Assembly: GCA_041650595.1 (NCBI GenBank)
Contig: JBAZKW010000002.1
Location: forward strand, 124,001-188,000
Length of the DNA: 64,000 bases
Direction of reading: 5' to 3'
DNA from: CALFCX01 sp041650595
GTDB lineage: Bacteria > Margulisbacteria > WOR-1 > JAKLHX01
The position numbers and the translations under genes were made by a program. Below the pieces are notes generated by a model. That model was not told where the DNA came from, did not search any database, and saw only the letters and a list, made by a program, of their open reading frames with translations. The number at the start of each line of letters is the position of its first letter. Position 1 is the stretch's first letter. This document shows positions 59,417 to 64,000 of the stretch, piece after piece.

Positions 59417-61177
59417 GTGGGGACAGTCAAAGAATACGCAAAAATTTATGACGTCATCGTGATCGGTGCCGGCCATGCCGGCTGCGAAGCGGCGCTGGCA
59501 AGTGCCAGGTTGGATTGCACAACCCTTCTCCTAACAATGAATCTCGACACAATAGCCCATATGCCGTGCAATCCGGCCGTAGGCGGCCCGGCAAAAAGCC
59601 AGCTTGTCAGGGAAATAGACGCTCTCGGCGGCGAAATAGGCATAAACACCGACAAAACTTTCCTGCAAATGAAGCTGTTAAATACTGCCAAAGGTCCGGC
59701 CGTGCAATCCCTGCGCGCTCAATCCGACAAGATTCTCTACCATATTGAAATGAAAAGAACTCTCGAGACGCAGGACAACCTGGATATTAAGCAAGGGATA
59801 GTAGAAGAAATCTTGGCCGGTAAAAAAGGCGTTAAAGGCGTTCGCACCAAATTGAACTTGGTATATTTCGGAAAAACAGTGGTTATTGCGACAGGAACTT
59901 TTTTGAACGGCATCATTCATGTCGGCATGGAACACATGGAGGCGGGACGCGCCGGAGAATTCCCGTCCAAAGGCCTTTCGGAAAACCTTTTAAAACTGGG
60001 ATTGAGGCTCGGGCGCCTAAAAACAGGGACGACCCCGCGGCTTGATGCAAGAACTATCAACTTTTCAAAAATGGAAGTCCAGCCCGGGGATAAAAATCCT
60101 CAGATGTTTTCATTCGTTTGGGAATACAACGGGTACGGTCTCGGGGAAAAAGAAAATCCTCAGGACCGGTTGGAACAGCTCGACTGTCACCTGACCCACA
60201 CGAACAGTGAAACGCACAAAATTATCAAAGCCAATCTCGACAGGTCCCCTCTTTTCAGCGGCAAGATCAAGGGCGTGGGCCCCAGATACTGTCCGTCAAT
60301 AGAAGACAAGGTTGTAAGGTTTCCTGACAAAGCCCGCCACCAGGCTTTTATCGAGCCGGAGGGCAGATCGACAAACGAAATATATACGCAGGGAATGGCG
60401 ACAAGTCTGCCGGAAGATGTTCAGTTGGCGTTCTTAAGGACGATGGCGGGTCTTGAAAAAGCAGAAATAATGCGGCCGGGATATGCCGTGGAATACGATT
60501 TTGTGCCGCCGGAACAGATAAAACACTCTCTAGAATGTAAAGACGTCCCGGACTTGTTCCTCGCGGGACAGATAAACGGGACTTCCGGTTACGAAGAAGC
60601 GGCCGCGCAGGGACTGATCGCGGGAATAAATGCGGCACGCAAAGTAAAAGACCTGCCGCCGTTCACGCTCGGCAGGGATGAGTCCTATATAGGCACACTG
60701 ATAGACGATCTGGCGACAAAAGAAATTGCCGAACCTTACAGGATGCTTACTTCCCGTTCTGAATATCGCCTGCTTTTGAGGCAGGACAACGCCGATCTTC
60801 GTCTCACCGCCAAAGGATTTGACATAGGTCTTATCGATAAAAAAAGATTCGCCTGTTTTCTGAAAAAGAAAACCGCGGTAGAGGCGACGGACACCTCGTT
60901 TTCTCTAGAGGCAACCCGGCAGATAGAGATCCAGGACAAATATCGCGGTTATATAGAGCGTCAGATAAGACAAGTAGAAAAATTCAAGAGCCTGGAGAGC
61001 ATGCGTTTGCCGGAAGGCCTTTCTTTTCTCTCAATGGGCGGGATCTCAACCGAAGCGCGCCAAAAACTGCAAAAACTCCGCCCGGCCTCTATTGGTCACG
61101 CCTCCAGGATCGCGGGGATCTCTCCCGCAGACATTTCCGTGCTGATGATCCACCTTAAAAAAAATCGTGTGCTATAA
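59417..61177 (+). CDS. mnmG: tRNA uridine 5-carboxymethylaminomethyl modification enzyme MnmG
   Basis: The 586-residue flavoprotein has YDVIVIGAGHAGCEAALASA (FAD site), MPCNPAVGGPAKSQLVREIDALGGEIG, RAQSDKILY, GRLKTGTTPRLD and INGTSGYEEAAAQGLIAGINAA. With MnmE it modifies wobble uridines. GTG start, weak ribosome binding site. Slightly shorter than the usual 620. Its end overlaps the frame of the next gene, but not from the chosen skp start. Confidence 0.96.
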   Translation: MGTVKEYAKIYDVIVIGAGHAGCEAALASARLDCTTLLLTMNLDTIAHMPCNPAVGGPAKSQLVREIDALGGEIGINTDKTFLQMKLLNTAKGPAVQSLRAQSDKILYHIEMKRTLETQDNLDIKQGIVEEILAGKKGVKGVRTKLNLVYFGKTVVIATGTFLNGIIHVGMEHMEAGRAGEFPSKGLSENLLKLGLRLGRLKTGTTPRLDARTINFSKMEVQPGDKNPQMFSFVWEYNGYGLGEKENPQDRLEQLDCHLTHTNSETHKIIKANLDRSPLFSGKIKGVGPRYCPSIEDKVVRFPDKARHQAFIEPEGRSTNEIYTQGMATSLPEDVQLAFLRTMAGLEKAEIMRPGYAVEYDFVPPEQIKHSLECKDVPDLFLAGQINGTSGYEEAAAQGLIAGINAARKVKDLPPFTLGRDESYIGTLIDDLATKEIAEPYRMLTSRSEYRLLLRQDNADLRLTAKGFDIGLIDKKRFACFLKKKTAVEATDTSFSLEATRQIEIQDKYRGYIERQIRQVEKFKSLESMRLPEGLSFLSMGGISTEARQKLQKLRPASIGHASRIAGISPADISVLMIHLKKNRVL

Positions 61178-61205
61178 TAAACTAAAAATACAGGGGGTGC
61201 TTTTC

Positions 61206-61685
61206 ATGAAAAAATTTGTTAGATCCACTGTTTCTTTCCTGGTCGTGTTTTGTCTGGTCGCGATGACCGCTTCGGCCTTTGCGGCTCCAGTTTCAAGTAT
61301 CGGGACAATAGATGTCCAAAAGGTGTTCAAGGGCTACAAAGAGACCACAAAAGCCCAGGAACAGCTATCCAAAGAAGAAGCTTCTTTTAAGAAAGAGTTT
61401 GAAGAGTCTCAGAAAAAGATAGAGGACGCAAAAACTGCCGGAAAGTCCGAAAAAGATCTCGCAGCCATGACCAAAAAGCTTGAGGAATCCCTTGCACCAA
61501 AAAGGGAAAAGCTGATCAAAATGAACGAGGCCCTTACCTCTTCGCTGCAAAACGATATAATCGCCACTGTCAAAGATGTCGCAAAGAACCTCGGAATAGA
61601 GGTCGTCTTTGATAAGCAGGTTGTCATAACCGGCGGCATAGACGTAAGCGATATGGTCATAAACAAGCTCAACGAAAAAAAGTAA
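61206..61685 (+). CDS. skp: Periplasmic chaperone OmpH/Skp
   Basis: The 159-residue protein has a signal peptide (KKFVRSTVSFLVVFCLVAMTASAF), a short strand IGTIDVQKVFKGYKET, a long Lys/Glu coiled coil (the tentacles) and a C-terminal strand VVFDKQVVITGGIDVSD. It carries outer-membrane proteins across the periplasm. ATG at 61206 follows GGGGGTG. It sits 1 bp before lpxD, the classic skp-lpxD order. Confidence 0.95.
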   Translation: MKKFVRSTVSFLVVFCLVAMTASAFAAPVSSIGTIDVQKVFKGYKETTKAQEQLSKEEASFKKEFEESQKKIEDAKTAGKSEKDLAAMTKKLEESLAPKREKLIKMNEALTSSLQNDIIATVKDVAKNLGIEVVFDKQVVITGGIDVSDMVINKLNEKK

Positions 61686-61686
61686 A

Positions 61687-62646
61687 GTGACTTCTCTCGG
61701 CGACATAGCAAAGCTCGTCGACGGACAAGTATGTGGGGATCCTTCGCTGCAGATCGACAGCGTGGCCGCTCTTGAAGATGCCAAAGAAGGAGACCTTTCT
61801 TTTGTGCTCGACAGCAAGAACTTCCTGGCTGCCGAAAACTCTCCGGCAAAAGCTTTCATTGTCCCCAAGGACATTTCTCTTGAAAATAAGCCTTTCATAA
61901 AAGTCGACAACCCCAGGCAGGCACTCGGAAAAATACTCGCGCAGTTTGCTCCTTTGGAAGAGATCTCTCCGGGAATAGACTCGCGAGCCTTTATTGCAAA
62001 AAACGTTTCCTTAGGGAATCGAGCGCTGATCTATCCGTTCGTTTATATCGGTGAGGGCTGTGAGATCGGCGAGGACACGATAATACATCCGAATGTGACA
62101 ATATACCCGAGGACAAAAATAGGCAGGCGATGCATCATACATTCTGGAAGTGTCATAGGTGTTGACGGCTTCGGATTTTCGCAGGAAGGCGGAAAATTCG
62201 AAAAGATCCCGCAGATCGGCAGGGTGGTGATCGAAGACGATGTGGAAATATATGCCAACAATTCCATATCGAGAGGGACTATCGGCGATACGGTCATAAA
62301 AAAAGGGACAAAGATCGACAACATGAACCATATCGCGCACAATGTTAAGATCGGCGCTGACTGCGCGATCACTTCGCTCAATGCATTCGGCGGAAGCTCT
62401 TCTTTGGGCGACAGGGTCCAGATGTCCGGCCAGAGCGGCGTAGCCCCCCATGTTCATGTAGGAAGCGACTCGATAATAATGGGGCGGACAGGCGTTACCA
62501 AAAATCTTCAAAACGGATCCGTTGTGCTTGGCTATCCCGCGCAGGACCATGTAAAAGAGCACAAAATAATGGCCCTAGTCCGTAAACTGCCGGAACTCTT
62601 TGAAAAAGTCAGGAAGCTTGAGTCGCGCAAAAAATCCGTTAAATGA
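61687..62646 (+). CDS. lpxD: UDP-3-O-acylglucosamine N-acyltransferase
   Basis: The 319-residue acyltransferase has an N-terminal uridine-binding domain (SLGDIAKLVDGQVCGDPSL) and a left-handed beta helix of hexapeptide repeats (about 100-290) with the catalytic His in NMNHIAHNVKIG. It adds the N-acyl chain in lipid A synthesis, so the cell likely makes LPS. GTG start. It overlaps the glycosyltransferase gene by 4 bp. Confidence 0.97.
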   Translation: MTSLGDIAKLVDGQVCGDPSLQIDSVAALEDAKEGDLSFVLDSKNFLAAENSPAKAFIVPKDISLENKPFIKVDNPRQALGKILAQFAPLEEISPGIDSRAFIAKNVSLGNRALIYPFVYIGEGCEIGEDTIIHPNVTIYPRTKIGRRCIIHSGSVIGVDGFGFSQEGGKFEKIPQIGRVVIEDDVEIYANNSISRGTIGDTVIKKGTKIDNMNHIAHNVKIGADCAITSLNAFGGSSSLGDRVQMSGQSGVAPHVHVGSDSIIMGRTGVTKNLQNGSVVLGYPAQDHVKEHKIMALVRKLPELFEKVRKLESRKKSVK

Positions 62647-63773
62647 AAATCGCCCTTTTTACAGAATCTTATACTCCGTATATCAGCGGCGTCAGCAGGT
62701 CTGTGGAACTTGCGAAAAAAGGCCTTGAAACATTGGGGCACGAAATTTTCGTATTTGCCCCGGACTATCCAGGATACAAAGACCCCGACAAACATGTTTT
62801 CCGCTTCCCTTCGCTTCCCACAAAATATCCCGGATTCCGGGTTGCTGTTCCCGCTCCCCTGCTTATCCCTAAAGAAAAATTCGACATAATACACTCGAAT
62901 TCTCCGTTTGGCCTGGGGCTTCTTGCAAAACAGTTCTCAAAAAAATCCGGTGTTCCGTATATTTACTCCTTTCACACGCTGTTCACTGATTACCTGAGCT
63001 ACGTTCCCCTCCCAAAACCTTTGAGCAAAAGTCTTCTGCTTTCTTACATGAAACGCTTTTGCAAAAGCTGCAACAAAATAATCGTGCCAAACCAGACAAC
63101 TCTCGAATATACCAAAAGCCTCGGGATATCCGGTGATTTTGAGATAATCCCGTCCGGCGTTGACGTGGAACTGGCGGAAAAAGCCGATGGGAAAGGTTTG
63201 CGGGAAAAATTCGGCATCCCGGCACAGGCAAAAGTTTTTTTATATGTGGGCCGGCTTTCAAAAGAAAAAAATCTCCCGTTCCTTTTGTCGGCTTTTAAAA
63301 AGATCTCCAAAAAGTGCCCTGCCGCATTTCTCGCGCTCGCCGCAGGAGGCCCGGAAGAACAGAACTTAAAAGATTTCGCGTGCGAGACAGGCATAGCCGA
63401 AAGGACCGTGTTCGCAGGGCAGATAAAATACCCCGATATCCTGAATTATTACAAATTTGCCGATATATTCCTTTATGCCTCAAAGACCGAGACACAGGGA
63501 CTTGTAATTGCCGAAGCAAAAGCCTGCGGACTCCCCGTTATTGCTGTTGATGGCGGCGGTATAAAAGAAAGCATTACTGACGGAGAGGACGGGTTTTTGG
63601 TAAGCGAAGATCTCGAGCTCTTTTGCGATAAAGCAGTCATTCTTTGTAACGACAATACTTTATGGTCGGTTATGGCAGATAAAGCAAAGAAAAATGCGGC
63701 GAATGATTTTTCCTGCAGCAATGTTGCAAAAAAGCTCGAAAGTGTCTATAATTCTTTGTTGAACACTATATAA
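62643..63773 (+). CDS. GT4-family glycosyltransferase
   Basis: The 376-residue GT-B enzyme has the N-terminal ESYTPYISGVSRSVELAKKG acceptor loop, IIPSGVDVE, FLYVGRLSKEKNL and the C-terminal TETQGLVIAEAKACGLPVIA motif of family 4. Such enzymes add sugars to lipids (for example diacylglycerol or phosphatidylinositol). Placement after lpxD suggests envelope glycolipid work (inference). Start overlaps lpxD by ATGA. Confidence 0.93.
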   Translation: MKIALFTESYTPYISGVSRSVELAKKGLETLGHEIFVFAPDYPGYKDPDKHVFRFPSLPTKYPGFRVAVPAPLLIPKEKFDIIHSNSPFGLGLLAKQFSKKSGVPYIYSFHTLFTDYLSYVPLPKPLSKSLLLSYMKRFCKSCNKIIVPNQTTLEYTKSLGISGDFEIIPSGVDVELAEKADGKGLREKFGIPAQAKVFLYVGRLSKEKNLPFLLSAFKKISKKCPAAFLALAAGGPEEQNLKDFACETGIAERTVFAGQIKYPDILNYYKFADIFLYASKTETQGLVIAEAKACGLPVIAVDGGGIKESITDGEDGFLVSEDLELFCDKAVILCNDNTLWSVMADKAKKNAANDFSCSNVAKKLESVYNSLLNTI

Positions 63774-63785
63774 GGGAGGTTCATT

Positions 63786-64000
63786 ATGAAAAGAGTTTTG
63801 TGCGCCGGCTTGTGTGTTTGTATGTTTTTCGCTCCAGCAGTGTCCTTCGCGTCTGTAAAAACGCCTACAATAACCGGTTCGACCGGCCTTATCAAAATGC
63901 CAACAGCCGATGTTCTGAGTTCGAAAGATTTTAATGTTGGCGTGGATTATGTCTTCGACGGCACCTCCGCAACTACAGGGACCATAAGTGATATTCAGGG
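63786..64000 (+). CDS. YjbH-like exported protein (3' partial)
   Basis: The frame is open to the window edge (71 codons visible). It starts with a signal peptide (MKRVLCAGLCVCMFFAPAVS), followed by TPTITGSTGLIKMPTADVLS, which resembles the start of YjbH-type outer-membrane proteins, and strand-like VGVDYVFDG. GGGAGG precedes the ATG. It is 12 bp after the glycosyltransferase gene, so part of the same envelope operon. Full function cannot be judged from the fragment. Confidence 0.72.
   Translation, partial: MKRVLCAGLCVCMFFAPAVSFASVKTPTITGSTGLIKMPTADVLSSKDFNVGVDYVFDGTSATTGTISDIQ

Noticed and set aside
1..64000. CRISPR array, prophage or insertion sequence
   Set aside because: No regularly spaced direct repeats, phage structural genes or transposase frames were found.

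Overview
This 64 kb window reads as chromosome of a diderm, mainly anaerobic bacterium. LpxD, a Skp/OmpH chaperone, several signal-peptide beta-barrel-like proteins and a YjbH-like protein point to an LPS-type outer membrane. A complete V-type ATPase operon stands where an F-type might be expected. Rubrerythrin, superoxide reductase, rubredoxin and a flavodiiron protein form an anaerobe's oxygen defence. Archaeal-flavoured genes (DUF39/NIL homocysteine synthesis, deoxyhypusine synthase-like, Ogg2 glycosylase) are present. Candidate phyla of the Margulisbacteria/Saganbacteria (WOR-1) type fit this mix, but that placement is inference. No CRISPR array, rRNA, prophage or insertion sequence was seen.

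Layout. 1-3.3 kb: arsenic detoxification operon (ArsP/YraQ-like permease, an ACR3-ArsM fusion, exported thioredoxin, CcdA-like protein). 3.3-8.7 kb: deoxyhypusine synthase-like enzyme, a Pro/Ala/Lys-rich unknown, a NagB-LmbE fusion and a DNA glycosylase. 8.7-13.5 kb: oxygen-defence cluster, then an AEC transporter and a flavin reductase. 13.6-21.5 kb: six minus-strand genes, two paralogous unknowns plus xylose isomerase, rhamnose isomerase, galactokinase and an FGGY kinase. 21.6-25.3 kb: a SAM-II-type riboswitch ahead of DUF39, NIL-ferredoxin and GTP-PEPCK. 25-35 kb: BipA, a membrane protein, tRNA-Tyr, MscS, SemiSWEET, RlmB, an aminotransferase, NifU-like, CrcB, DUF190, two P13-like proteins, cysteine desulfurase and thioredoxin. 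35-42 kb: fumarase beta and alpha split by an unknown gene, malate and isocitrate dehydrogenases, HypF. 42-46 kb: an OM protein, a short UvrC, and rplI-rpsR-ssb-ssb-rpsF. 46-53.7 kb: V-ATPase. 53.7-59.3 kb: ychF, nadC, cdsA, uppS, frr, pyrH and a ribulose-phosphate epimerase-like gene. 59.4-64 kb: mnmG, skp, lpxD, a glycosyltransferase and a partial YjbH-like gene.

The strongest new signal is a set of seven 28-bp elements reading TGAAATYY-N12-GTCGATAR. They have the geometry of sigma-28 (FliA/SigD/WhiG) promoters, each oriented toward and close to a start codon. They precede four genes of unknown function (4551, 14394, 15194, 35875), the two sugar-enzyme operons (FGGY kinase-galK and rhaA-xylA) and the epimerase-like gene. 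No flagellar or chemotaxis gene is visible here, so this looks like an alternative-sigma regulon linking sugar isomerases/kinases with lineage-specific proteins of unknown role. One member sits between the two fumarase subunit genes, as if it had been inserted there.

The second strong signal is the SAM-II-like aptamer with its own promoter and a terminator/antiterminator switch, placed before the DUF39/NIL homocysteine pathway. This couples methionine-cycle control to sulfide-dependent homocysteine synthesis and possibly to PEPCK.
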